This document shows, piece after piece, positions 24,982-32,665 of a DNA stretch of 35,417 nt. The translations under genes were made by a program, and so were the position numbers. This DNA is from an uncultured cyanobacterium (GTDB lineage: Bacteria; Cyanobacteriota; Vampirovibrionia; Gastranaerophilales; Gastranaerophilaceae), in assembly GCA_945487905.1 (NCBI GenBank), contig CALYTW010000010.1, positions 1 through 35,417 of the forward strand, given 5' to 3'. Each line of letters starts with the position of its first letter. Positions within the stretch are counted from its first letter, which is position 1. The notes under the pieces were generated by a model, which saw nothing but the letters and a program-made list of their open reading frames with translations, did not search any database and was not told where the DNA came from.

Positions 24982-26889
24982 TTATTCAACCCATTCTAGT
25001 GCATCCTCAAGCTCTGGATTCTCCATTAATAGTTCTTCGAGTTCTTCGTCTGTTGCTTCAAATTCAACTATGCCCTCTTTAGCTTGTTCTTGTCCAAGTG
25101 GAGTATCTGTAGGAAGTACAACCCTTTCTGCTGCGTCGTAAACCTTCTCTCCAGCCCACCATCCTGCAATACCGCCTACAAGTCCTCCTACAAAACCGCC
25201 CACAACAGTACCAATAGGGCCCACAAAAGAACCTATAGTAGCACCAAGTGCAGCACCTCCTTTAGCGCCTGCCCAAGCACCGACACATGATGTTCCCAAT
25301 TTCGCAGTTTGCCTTACAGCTTTTTTGGCTCCTCCGGTTTTGTATGCATTGTAAATATCTACAGCCGCTAATATTGCCATAACAGGTTTTGCGACTTTAC
25401 CTGCACCTCGAAGCATCTTCCCTCCGGTGCTTGCAACAGCTTTTGTTTTATTCAAACCTGCTTGTAACTTTTGTAAAGTGCTTTTTGGTAATTTTTTTAA
25501 ATTAATTCTAACTTTTTGCTTGCCCTTTTTAATTTTAGATAGTGCAGCACTTTTTGCTCTTGCAGAGTTTCCCTTTGACATACTTTCTAGAGTCTTTGCT
25601 TCGGATTTTGCCGCATTTAATTTGGCACTTGTCTCTGTATAAGTTTTGCTGAGCTTGCTTATTTTTGAATTAAGTGTTGCTTGCTTCTTTTTTAAGTTTT
25701 TTAGTTCAGTTTGTTCGGTTTTTGAGAGTGGTGTTCCGTCATTAGCCTTCTTTTCAATATTTTTTATTTTTGACTTTACTTGTCTTAATTCTCTTTGGGC
25801 TTCTTTATAATCAGGGTCTTTATTTAATTTCTGTTTTTCAATCTCCTTTTGTTTTGATAAATCTTCTACTTTTTTATTTGCAGCTTGCAGCTGTTTATCA
25901 TATTGAGCATTTTTTAACTTCTTAGCTGCTGTGTCTCTTTGTTTTTTTGCTTCTTGTAAATCTTTTTCAAGAGCGTATTTTTTTTGCTTAATCTCTGCTT
26001 GTTGTTGTTTTAATGTAGACAATTGTGTTGCTTCTTTTTTTGATAACCTTCCTGATTGACTCTTATTTTCTAAATTTCGAATTTCTTTCTGTATCTTCTT
26101 GTATTCATTTTTTAATTTCTGATAGTCTTTATTTTTCTTTAATGCAGCTTCTGCGTTGCTAACTTTATTTTTTGCTTTATCCAAATCTTTTTGAGCGTCA
26201 GCTAATTTTTTCTCAGCATTTTCCATAGTCTTGAGTTTTGTTTGTCCTGTCTTTATGTCTTGTTTACCGGATTTTATGTCGGTTTTTAGGTTTGATTTAT
26301 TAGCTTTTGCCTCATCAAATTTTCGACAAGCATCATCAAAAGCTGCTCTCTCAGTGGCATTTAAGTTATCCAGACGTGGCAACAGTGTTTTTCTGTAAGC
26401 AGGATCCTTTATTGCTTTTAGAATTGCAGCCGCCGAAATTATTGCCGTATTACGAATTAATACTGAAGGCAGCTTGTCTTCTGTTAGTCCTATTTCTTCT
26501 GCAATTTCATCATTCAACGTATCTAAAGGCTCTTCTGCGTCTGGAGCTGATTCATCTGCTTGAGGTGCATCCACAGGGTCATCATTTGTCTGTATTTGTA
26601 TATTCTTGCCAGTCTTAGTATTGACTAAATTAATTATTTTATTCAATGTATCTGAATTAAATTCAAATGTATCCCCAACTTCTAAATACATTCCCTCTGA
26701 ATATTGTTTGCTACTTTGAGTGAATGCATTACTGTCTTTTGCCATCTCTATAATTTGATCCCAAACACTACCTAATTTGTTACAGTCATTCTCATTCAAA
26801 CCCAATTCGGCAGCAATTGCTTGAGAAATTCCCTGTCCTTGTCTAATAACAAACTTACCATCCACCATTCCATCTCCACTTAAATTCAT
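24982..26889 (-). CDS. Large coiled-coil protein with LysM-like head and C-terminal glycine-zipper segment
   Basis: A 635-residue protein of no family I can name. Residues about 10-92 (GKFVIRQGQGISQAIAAELG ... YLEVGDTFEFNSDTLNKIINLVN) look like a divergent LysM-type or adaptor domain. After an acidic linker (about 103-125), residues about 190-455 are a Lys/Ala/Gln-rich coiled coil holding a roughly 100-residue internal duplication. A basic stretch follows, then about 530-590 with repeated G-x3-G spacing (AGAKGGAALGATIGSFVGPI; GFVGGLVGGIAGWWAGEKV), a possible membrane-inserting glycine zipper. The tail is strongly acidic. It has no signal peptide, so export, if any, is by a non-Sec route. The layout resembles secreted pore-forming effectors, but this is inference. 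AAGGAG precedes the ATG. Confidence 0.6.
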   Translation of the reverse strand: MNLSGDGMVDGKFVIRQGQGISQAIAAELGLNENDCNKLGSVWDQIIEMAKDSNAFTQSSKQYSEGMYLEVGDTFEFNSDTLNKIINLVNTKTGKNIQIQTNDDPVDAPQADESAPDAEEPLDTLNDEIAEEIGLTEDKLPSVLIRNTAIISAAAILKAIKDPAYRKTLLPRLDNLNATERAAFDDACRKFDEAKANKSNLKTDIKSGKQDIKTGQTKLKTMENAEKKLADAQKDLDKAKNKVSNAEAALKKNKDYQKLKNEYKKIQKEIRNLENKSQSGRLSKKEATQLSTLKQQQAEIKQKKYALEKDLQEAKKQRDTAAKKLKNAQYDKQLQAANKKVEDLSKQKEIEKQKLNKDPDYKEAQRELRQVKSKIKNIEKKANDGTPLSKTEQTELKNLKKKQATLNSKISKLSKTYTETSAKLNAAKSEAKTLESMSKGNSARAKSAALSKIKKGKQKVRINLKKLPKSTLQKLQAGLNKTKAVASTGGKMLRGAGKVAKPVMAILAAVDIYNAYKTGGAKKAVRQTAKLGTSCVGAWAGAKGGAALGATIGSFVGPIGTVVGGFVGGLVGGIAGWWAGEKVYDAAERVVLPTDTPLGQEQAKEGIVEFEATDEELEELLMENPELEDALEWVE

Positions 26890-26912
26890 ATCTTACTCCT
26901 TTCTTTAGGCAC

Positions 26913-27352
26913 TTATGCAGCATAATAGACATTATGTTGTGTTATCTTACAGATTTTAATAACGACATATTTCAAAAGAACTTTAATATTTGTAAAGAAA
27001 TTGTTACAAATGGCACTTTCTTGTGCCGACAAGAAAGCATCGCAAAGACGCTCCTCGACCGGAACTTCGCTTATTACTCAATTGTAAAGTTCGACCAAAA
27101 ATGAGCATGCTCACTTCGGTCAAACAGTACTCGTTTTTGAAGTTGTCACACTGACATTGATTATTGGCTTCGTTATAGTCGGAAAGTTATGATGGGTACT
27201 TGCAATCCTTGTTATTACTGCTTTTGATTTTTACCCAATTTGTAGTCATACTTTACGGCGGACTTGTAGCCTTAAAACAAGCTTGTAGTCTCACTTTCTA
27301 GCCACTTAAGTTACATTTACCAATGCAACATAATGTCTATTTTGTTGCATTA
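26913..27352. mobile_element. 440-bp non-coding element with 27-nt terminal inverted repeats (MITE-like)
   Basis: The left end 26913-26939 and the reverse complement of the right end 27326-27352 agree at 24 of 27 positions, sharing AATAGACATTATGTTG. The terminal TTA/TAA could be a short target duplication. No open frame spans the interior. Internal hairpins include CTTTCTTGT / ACAAGAAAG (27016-27037, loop GCCG) and the palindrome TGAGCATGCTCA. It fills most of the gap between the coiled-coil gene and mtaB. It could be a MITE or the stripped ends of an insertion sequence. Alternatively the two repeats are paired binding sites; the left one, which itself contains CATAAT-AGAC-ATTATG, is just upstream of the coiled-coil gene. 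Confidence 0.5.
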
Positions 27353-27417
27353 TCATTTATGGTTAAAATTAGTTAAAACTTAACTTTTAGCCAATTATAT
27401 TTGCATTTTATCTTTCG

Positions 27418-27426
27418 TGCTAAAAT
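27418..27426 (+). promoter_or_regulatory. Putative leaderless extended -10 promoter of mtaB
   Basis: TGCTAAAAT, an extended -10 whose hexamer (27421-27426) ends exactly 6 nt before the ATG at 27433. There is no ribosome-binding site, and TTGCAT further upstream is too close to serve as a normal -35. Confidence 0.5.
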
Positions 27427-27432
27427 TTTTAT

Positions 27433-28683
27433 ATGCAAAAATTTTACCTAAAATCAATGGGGTGTAAATCAAACCAGTTCGAAGGTCAGGTTGTTGTAGA
27501 AAAACTTGTTGAAGCAGGTTTTGAACAAGTTTTTAAGGAAACTGAGGCTGAAATTTATATCTTAAATTCCTGTTCCGTAACCCATAAAAGCGATAATGAA
27601 GCGATGTATCTGCTTAGACATGCAAAAAGTTTGGGCTTAAAAACGGCATTAACAGGTTGTATCGCTCAGATAGAGGGCGAAAGTTTATTAAAAGAACCCT
27701 GTATTGACTATGTATTTGGTAATGAAGATAAATTTAAAATAGCAGAATATCTCAAAGAAAATCAAAACTATGCGGTTAAAGATTTAATGGGAGAGGATAA
27801 ATTTTGCGAAGTAATACTTAAGGACACTTCTAAAACACGTATGAACTTAAAAATTCAAGACGGATGCGATAACAGATGTTCTTATTGTATAATTCCGTTT
27901 GGCAGAGGAAAATCAAGGAGTGCGGATTCTGATTTTATAATAAATGAAATTAATCGTTATTCCGACAACGGTTATAAAGAGGTTGTATTGACAGGGATTC
28001 ATATCGGTTTGTACGAAGGCGGACTTTTACCGCTCCTTAAAAGAATTGAAAAAGAAACAAAAATCCCACGATATAGGCTCGGTTCATTGAATCCGCACGA
28101 AATTACTTCTGAGCTTGTATCTTTTTTACAATACTCAGAAAAATTCTGTCCGCATTTTCATTTGTCGCTTCAATCTGCTTGCAACAATACTTTAAGGCTT
28201 ATGAACAGGCATTATACAGTTGAATATTACATTGACCAAATTGAAGACATTGTTTCACGATTTGACAAGCCGTTTTTGGGAAGTGATATTATTGCAGGTT
28301 TTGTAGGAGAAACGGAAGAAGATTTCGGGGTAACTGTAGAAAATTTAAAAAAAGCTAAGCTTTCACAAATACATGTTTTTCCGTATTCCATAAGAAAAGG
28401 AACAATTGCGGAAAAAATGGATGGACACTTGCCGTACAGAATAAAGCAAGAGCGTGCAGAAATAATTAAACAAGTATCAAAAGAAAAACTTGATGTGTTT
28501 TTGGATTCAAATATAGGGTTTGAACAAGAAGTTTTGATTGAAAAACACAAGGATAAAGAAACCGGTTTGTATAAAGGAGTTACAAGGAATTATATCGATG
28601 TGTTGGCTGAAAAAGCCGAATACAATACTCTCACAACGCTGAAACTTGTGAGAAAAGAAGGTAATAAAATCTTTGCACAATAA
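27433..28683 (+). CDS. mtaB: tRNA N6-threonylcarbamoyladenosine(37) methylthiotransferase MtaB
   Basis: A radical-SAM enzyme that adds a methylthio group to t6A37, making ms2t6A in tRNAs reading ANN codons. At 416 residues it has the full methylthiotransferase layout. The N-terminal domain has cysteines C11 (SMGCKSNQ), C47 (LNSCSVT) and C76 (TGCIAQ) for one [4Fe-4S] cluster. The radical-SAM motif C145-x3-C149-x2-C152 (GCDNRCSYC) holds the second, and a C-terminal TRAM-like domain begins around 365. The N-terminal KSMGCKSNQFE fits MtaB rather than MiaB or RimO. No Shine-Dalgarno; a -10 ends 6 nt before the ATG. Confidence 0.93.
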   Translation: MQKFYLKSMGCKSNQFEGQVVVEKLVEAGFEQVFKETEAEIYILNSCSVTHKSDNEAMYLLRHAKSLGLKTALTGCIAQIEGESLLKEPCIDYVFGNEDKFKIAEYLKENQNYAVKDLMGEDKFCEVILKDTSKTRMNLKIQDGCDNRCSYCIIPFGRGKSRSADSDFIINEINRYSDNGYKEVVLTGIHIGLYEGGLLPLLKRIEKETKIPRYRLGSLNPHEITSELVSFLQYSEKFCPHFHLSLQSACNNTLRLMNRHYTVEYYIDQIEDIVSRFDKPFLGSDIIAGFVGETEEDFGVTVENLKKAKLSQIHVFPYSIRKGTIAEKMDGHLPYRIKQERAEIIKQVSKEKLDVFLDSNIGFEQEVLIEKHKDKETGLYKGVTRNYIDVLAEKAEYNTLTTLKLVRKEGNKIFAQ

Positions 28684-28684
28684 A

Positions 28685-28718
28685 AAACGGAGGTTTTATG
28701 CTCCGTTTTATTGTTTTT
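28685..28718 (+). terminator. Intrinsic terminator of mtaB
   Basis: AAAACGGAG and CTCCGTTTT pair perfectly around GTTTTATG, followed by ATTGTTTTT. It begins immediately after the mtaB stop codon. Confidence 0.85.
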
Positions 28719-28922
28719 CTCTCGTGTTTACGTACTTTTGCTCTCTCAATTGTCCTCTTTTAACTTGAATTACGCCATTAAAGCTTTTTTGTTATCTTTA
28801 GCCCTCGTGTTTGTTGTTCGATTGCATATATATAAAGTATATAAAATTCTTCTGATTTCATCGGTTAAGAATTTTGTTACAATTCTTAATGGTTAATTTT
28901 AATTTTAAGCGGTTCTCATGGC

Positions 28923-28951
28923 TGTACAATTTGACCAATATGTGTTATAAT
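28923..28951 (+). promoter_or_regulatory. Promoter of the phosphoheptose isomerase gene
   Basis: TGTACA (28923-28928), a 17-nt spacer and consensus TATAAT (28946-28951). The TGTACA-17-TATAAT arrangement is the same as upstream of the AsmA-like gene. The leader is about 20 nt. Confidence 0.55.
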
Positions 28952-28976
28952 ATGGCCGTATTTAGGAGTTTTGTAC

Positions 28977-29549
28977 TTGAAAGAGTATATTGAAAAACAT
29001 ATTAGTGAGTCAATTTCCGCAAAGGAAAGACTGCTCGGAGATTCTGCTATAATTGCCGAAATAGAAAAAATTGCGAGAGCAATTGCACAGTCTTACAAAA
29101 ATAACGGAAAAGTATTAACTGCGGGTAACGGAGGTTCTGCTGCCGATGCCCAGCATATTACGGCAGAATTTGTTTCTAAGTTTTTGTATGACAGAAAGGC
29201 ATTAAATGCGATTGCTCTTACTACAAACAGCTCCATTTTAACTTCTGTTGGAAATGATTACAGCCACGAGCATGTTTTTGCAAGACAGATTCAAGCATAT
29301 GGAAATAAAGGCGATATTTTTATTGCGATATCTACTTCAGGGAATTCAAAAAACGTACTGCTGGCAATAGAAGAAGCGAAAAAATGCGGGGTTACGGTTG
29401 TTGGGCTTACGGGAGAGAATCCTTCTAAGATGGATAATCTTTGTGATTATTTAGTCAAAGTCCCCTCAGATAAAACCCCGATTATTCAGGAATCACATAT
29501 TATGGTTGGGCATATAATTTGTGCATTAGTCGAGAAAGAGTTCATATAA
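28977..29549 (+). CDS. gmhA: Phosphoheptose isomerase (GmhA-like SIS-domain protein)
   Basis: A 190-residue SIS-domain isomerase that converts sedoheptulose 7-phosphate to D-glycero-D-manno-heptose 7-phosphate, the entry step to heptose for lipopolysaccharide or S-layer glycans. Signatures: GNGGSAADAQHITAEFVSKF (His and Glu of the active site), TTNSSILTSVGNDYSHEHVFARQ, ISTSGNSKNV and IIQESHIMVGHIICALVE. The length matches the family. The start is judged to be the TTG at 28977, because AGGAG (28964-28968) lies 8 nt before it; a TTG at 28971 would be only 2 nt away. A DiaA-like SIS protein is the alternative, but the ESH-MVGH end favours GmhA. Confidence 0.85.
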   Translation: MKEYIEKHISESISAKERLLGDSAIIAEIEKIARAIAQSYKNNGKVLTAGNGGSAADAQHITAEFVSKFLYDRKALNAIALTTNSSILTSVGNDYSHEHVFARQIQAYGNKGDIFIAISTSGNSKNVLLAIEEAKKCGVTVVGLTGENPSKMDNLCDYLVKVPSDKTPIIQESHIMVGHIICALVEKEFI

Positions 29550-29574
29550 ATAGAAGTAATAAGGAGTATTGCGT

Positions 29575-30042
29575 ATGTCTAAAACTCTGGTAGCATATTT
29601 TTCAACGACAGGAACAACCGAAAAAACTGCAAAAGAAATAGCTCAAATTTCCGGAGCAGATTTGTTTGAAATCAGACCGGCAATACCTTATACAAAAGCT
29701 GATTTAGACTGGATGGACAAAACTTCCCGTTCTACGGTAGAAATGCAGGATTATTCATCAAGACCTGAAATCGCTGAAACAGTTAAAAATATTGACGAAT
29801 ACGATACAATCTTCCTTGGGTTTCCGATATGGTGGTATATAGCACCAACTATAGTAAACACTTTTCTTGAAAGTTGTGACCTGACAGGTAAAAATATTCG
29901 TCCGTTTTTTACCTCAGGAGGGAGCGGTGCTGGAAATACGGATGAAAAACTGCATGTCTCAGCACCGAATGCAATTTGGAGACCGGCAAAGCGTTTAAAT
30001 CCGGCTGATATGGTTAATTTAAAAAGCTGGGTACAAGATTAG
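29575..30042 (+). CDS. Flavodoxin-family FMN protein
   Basis: A 155-residue flavodoxin-like protein that would carry electrons or act as a small NAD(P)H-linked reductase. The FMN phosphate loop is YFSTTGTTEKTAKEI (8-22), the 50s loop is FLGFPIWWYIAPTIVNTFLE and the third loop is FTSGGSGAGNTDE. The pattern with PIWW fits the Flavodoxin_4 subgroup common in gut anaerobes rather than classical electron-transfer flavodoxins. The ATG at 29575 has AAGGAG 8 nt upstream and is preferred over a TTG two codons earlier. No redox partner is adjacent. PFL activation needs a flavodoxin in E. coli, so this is a possible donor (inference). Confidence 0.88.
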   Translation: MSKTLVAYFSTTGTTEKTAKEIAQISGADLFEIRPAIPYTKADLDWMDKTSRSTVEMQDYSSRPEIAETVKNIDEYDTIFLGFPIWWYIAPTIVNTFLESCDLTGKNIRPFFTSGGSGAGNTDEKLHVSAPNAIWRPAKRLNPADMVNLKSWVQD

Positions 30043-30097
30043 CAAACCTTAAAATATCTTACATGCTTGTTTTTTTACAAAACTTAACTTAAAATGC

Positions 30098-30181
30098 GGA
30101 GCATGCAAATCCATGCCAAATGCATGATTCCATGTTTTGAATCATCTCAAACCATGTAGGCATGGCATGTTAGCATGTTCC
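30098..30181 (+). ncRNA. Candidate structured RNA or leader (three nested helices)
   Basis: Three nested inverted repeats in a gene-free stretch: GGAGCATGC (30098-30106) with GCATGTTCC (30173-30181, one wobble); CCATGCC (30111-30117) with GGCATGG (30159-30165); ATGATTC (30124-30130) with GAATCAT (30139-30145) around CATGTTTT. Together they make an 84-nt imperfect hairpin with two internal loops. No promoter or T-tract is clear. It lies 179 nt before the Cys-rich small gene, so it could be part of that gene's leader, a separate RNA, or a DNA site rich in CATG. It fits no family I recognise. Confidence 0.35.
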
Positions 30182-30359
30182 TATATGCTTAGATTCAAGA
30201 GGGTTGTGGATTATCATGTATGTTAAAAAGTTGTTACAATTGTTTCAATGTGGGTTGTATTCGAATTCTTAATCCATATAATTAAAGAATAGTCGAGAAT
30301 GTGTTATTCGAGATTTGGGGATTTTTAATTTACAGACTTATTTTTTGGGAGGAAAATGA

Positions 30360-30578
30360 GTGTTTAAAAGTCGTGATATGGGAAGAGCTATTGCTGTTAA
30401 AAGGTGGACACCGACAGCACTAGAATGTTATAAACGCGGATGCAACTGCGAAGGCTGTTTTTATAGTGACTTCTTTAGTGCAACTGCTCAAAAATGCCAG
30501 ATGAAGGCTGCAGTATTAGAATTGGTTCGTACAATCGGTGCGCCTAATGTCGAATTACAGCAAGTTTTGGAATATTAA
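30360..30578 (+). CDS. Small cysteine-rich protein, probable metal or Fe-S binder
   Basis: A 72-residue protein with five cysteines: C23 and the cluster C28-x-C30-x2-C33 (LECYKRGCNCEGCFY), then C46 (KCQMKAAVLELVR). The second half is a clean amphipathic helix. The spacing suggests a bound metal or iron-sulphur cluster. I believe homologues with the same CYKRGC-C-GC pattern exist, but I cannot name a function. The start is GTG at 30360, with GGAGG 7 nt upstream. An ATG at 30356 in another frame opens only a three-codon MSV-stop and overlaps the true start. It lies 63 nt before hpf and could share its transcript. Confidence 0.65.
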   Translation: MFKSRDMGRAIAVKRWTPTALECYKRGCNCEGCFYSDFFSATAQKCQMKAAVLELVRTIGAPNVELQQVLEY

Positions 30579-30641
30579 TTATACCCTTTAAAAATGTTCT
30601 GAAATGTTGTACAATGGTTAGGTAGACATTAGGAGGTGTAA

Positions 30642-31010
30642 ATGTATATACACGTAAATGGTAAAAACATCGAGATTACCGATGCAATCAAGTCTTATGT
30701 TAAAGAGAAGCTTGGTAAGGTAACGAATCACTACGACCAGATTACAGGCATGGATGTTATCCTTTCCGTAATCAAGAATCCTGCAGCAACAGGAAAACAT
30801 GTCGCAGAAGTTTCATGCAAAACAAATACCGGCGTAATTCGCTGTGAAGAATCGGCAGAATCAATGTATGAGAGTATCGATTTGCTTGCAGACAAACTTG
30901 ACAGACAGGTTAAAAAGTTTAAAAACAAAGCTTTGTATTCCGACAAAACTTCTATTCGAAACGCTGAGTTGAAAGAAGATGTTGTGGAAAAAGATGTTGT
31001 GGAAAGCTAG
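30642..31010 (+). CDS. hpf: Ribosome hibernation-promoting factor (short HPF/RaiA/YfiA type)
   Basis: A 122-residue protein that binds the 30S subunit decoding site and silences ribosomes during starvation or stress. The beta-alpha-beta-beta-beta-alpha fold is evident: MYIHVNGKNIEITDAIKSYV, EKLGKV...YDQITGMDVIL, HVAEVSCKTNTGVIRCEE, and a final helix SMYESIDLLADKLDRQVKKFKNK. The long-form C-terminal dimerisation domain is absent; about 25 charged residues with a repeated EDVVEKDVVE follow instead. Excellent ribosome-binding site (AGGAGGTG). The glycosyltransferase gene follows after 15 nt. Confidence 0.93.
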   Translation: MYIHVNGKNIEITDAIKSYVKEKLGKVTNHYDQITGMDVILSVIKNPAATGKHVAEVSCKTNTGVIRCEESAESMYESIDLLADKLDRQVKKFKNKALYSDKTSIRNAELKEDVVEKDVVES

Positions 31011-31025
31011 GGTTTTATAACTAAA

Positions 31026-31820
31026 ATGATAAATAACAAAAAAGTTGTAGTTATAATGCCTGCTTATAATGCAGAAAAAACTTTAGAAAAAACTTATAAT
31101 GAGATTTATCAAAATTTCGTCGACGAGGTTATCCTTGTCGACGATTTTTCTTCGGATGATACTAAAGAAGTCGCAAAAAAGCTTGATATAACAACGATAG
31201 TTCACGAATCAAATAAAGGTTACGGAGGAAATCAGAAAACTTGTTACAGAGCAGCATTGAGGGCAAATGCCGATATCGTTATAATGCTTCATCCTGATTA
31301 TCAATACACGCCGAAGCTTTTGCCTGCAATAGCTTCTATGATGGCTTTCGAAGAATATGATGCAGTAATAGCTTCGAGAATGCTCGGAAATTCTGCACTT
31401 AAAGGAGGAATGCCTTTTTATAAATTTGTTTCTAATCGTTTTTTAACCGAGTGTCAAAATTTGGTAATCGGAGAGAAATTATCCGAATACCACACGGGTT
31501 TTAGAGGGTTTACAAAGAGAATATTGGAAAATTTACCACTGGAAGATTGCAGTGATGATTTTATTTTTGACAATGAAATGCTTTCTTTGATTCTGTATAA
31601 CGGATATAAAATCGGAGAAATTTCCTGTCCGACCAAATATTTTCCGGAAGCATCTTCAATAAACTTTATACGTTCCTGTAAGTACGGGTTAGAAGTATTA
31701 TGGGTAAGTTTAAAATACCGTCTTGCAAAATTCGGGCTTCCTATAAAACTGTTTAATAAACAAGGCAGAGTTCTGGATATTAACAAGGAATTGACTTATT
31801 ACAACAGGGGAAAAGAATGA
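31026..31820 (+). CDS. Family 2 glycosyltransferase (DPM1/DPG-synthase-like)
   Basis: A 264-residue GT-A-fold enzyme. [18 protein letters not shown] at the N-terminus is the nucleotide-sugar entry; [12 protein letters not shown] provides the first Asp pair; [16 protein letters not shown] follows; and [16 protein letters not shown] holds the metal site in the HPDxQY form seen in dolichyl- or polyprenyl-phosphate glycosyltransferases. [13 protein letters not shown] and DFIFDNEM fit the acceptor side. No C-terminal membrane helices, so it is a peripheral enzyme. Sugar and acceptor are unknown. There is no good ribosome-binding site; it is probably coupled to hpf. The end overlaps rdgB by 4 nt (ATGA). 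Confidence 0.85.
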   Translation: MINNKKVVVIMPAYNAEKTLEKTYNEIYQNFVDEVILVDDFSSDDTKEVAKKLDITTIVHESNKGYGGNQKTCYRAALRANADIVIMLHPDYQYTPKLLPAIASMMAFEEYDAVIASRMLGNSALKGGMPFYKFVSNRFLTECQNLVIGEKLSEYHTGFRGFTKRILENLPLEDCSDDFIFDNEMLSLILYNGYKIGEISCPTKYFPEASSINFIRSCKYGLEVLWVSLKYRLAKFGLPIKLFNKQGRVLDINKELTYYNRGKE

Positions 31821-32383
31821 AAATAGTTTTGGCTTCATCAAATCCGCACAAGGTAAAAGAGATAAATGAAATTAAAGAAAATTGTGACATAGAATTCATA
31901 CTTCCTCCCGAAGGGTTTGATCCTGATGAAAGGGGTAAATCTTTTGAGGAAAACTCGCTTATTAAAGCACAAGAGGCGTGGAAACTTTCGCATACATGGT
32001 CTTTGGCGGACGATTCAGGATTATGTATTGATGCCTTGGGCGGGAAGCCCGGAATATATTCGGCAAGATACGCAGAGACACCTCAAAAACGTATAGAAAG
32101 AGTTTTGAATGAGTTAGACGGGGTAAAAGATAGGACTGCAAAATTTGTATGTTACATGACGCTTATTAATCCGCAAGGCGAAGTTGCTTATTCGTGTGAA
32201 GGAGTTTGTCAAGGTAAAATAATTGATGAGCCAAAAGGAACGAATGGCTTCGGCTATGACCCGATATTTCTTCCTGACGGTTATACTCAAACAATTGCAG
32301 AACTTTCTGAAGATGAAAAAAATAGGATTTCACACCGTTCAAAGGCTCTAAAAAAGGTCATTGAATTTATTAAAGTTTTGTAA
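31817..32383 (+). CDS. rdgB: Non-canonical purine NTP pyrophosphatase (XTP/dITP diphosphatase, RdgB/HAM1)
   Basis: Hydrolyses dITP, ITP and XTP to monophosphates, keeping deaminated purines out of nucleic acids. 188 residues, a normal length. Signatures: [12 protein letters not shown] (nucleotide binding), [24 protein letters not shown] (catalytic Asp and base pocket), [15 protein letters not shown] and the C-terminal [12 protein letters not shown]. It overlaps the upstream glycosyltransferase by 4 nt (ATGA), showing translational coupling. About 280 nt without a gene follow before efp. Confidence 0.95.
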   Translation: MKIVLASSNPHKVKEINEIKENCDIEFILPPEGFDPDERGKSFEENSLIKAQEAWKLSHTWSLADDSGLCIDALGGKPGIYSARYAETPQKRIERVLNELDGVKDRTAKFVCYMTLINPQGEVAYSCEGVCQGKIIDEPKGTNGFGYDPIFLPDGYTQTIAELSEDEKNRISHRSKALKKVIEFIKVL

Positions 32384-32473
32384 TTTTTGTTTGTTAATAT
32401 TAAACTGTTTGAGACATCAAACTTCTCGAAAAAATGCCTTATCTCATTTAAAAATAGCTTAAAAATAAGATAA

Positions 32474-32489
32474 TTAATAATATTATTAA
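32474..32489. other. 16-nt perfect AT palindrome upstream of efp
   Basis: TTAATAATATTATTAA is fully self-complementary, and its right half recurs as AATATTATTAA about 40 nt downstream. The rest of the rdgB-efp gap is AT-rich without coding potential. It may be a regulator site or chance in AT-rich DNA. Confidence 0.25.
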
Positions 32490-32665
32490 CGCAAGTGAAT
32501 CCAAATTGATTTTATATGAAAATATTATTAATTCTATACACAAAAACCTTGCAAGAATAAAATCTCAGATATTTTGATATTAACTGACTTTACATAATTG
32601 CCCATTTGTGGTGTTTATGGTAATATCAAGAAAAATAGAAGAATTACACAAAATAAGGAGTGTTT

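Noticed and set aside
27001-27130. CRISPR-like repeats in the gap before mtaB
   Set aside because: The repeats are single inverted pairs, not regularly spaced direct repeats, and no cas genes occur in the window.
28711-28896. 61-codon plus-strand open frame after mtaB
   Set aside because: It begins inside the mtaB terminator, lacks a ribosome-binding site and is hydrophobic low-complexity translation of AT-rich DNA.
30098-30181. The nested hairpin as a bacterial SRP (4.5S) RNA
   Set aside because: The length is close, but the conserved GGAA-type apical loop and the AGCAGCCA-like motif are absent.
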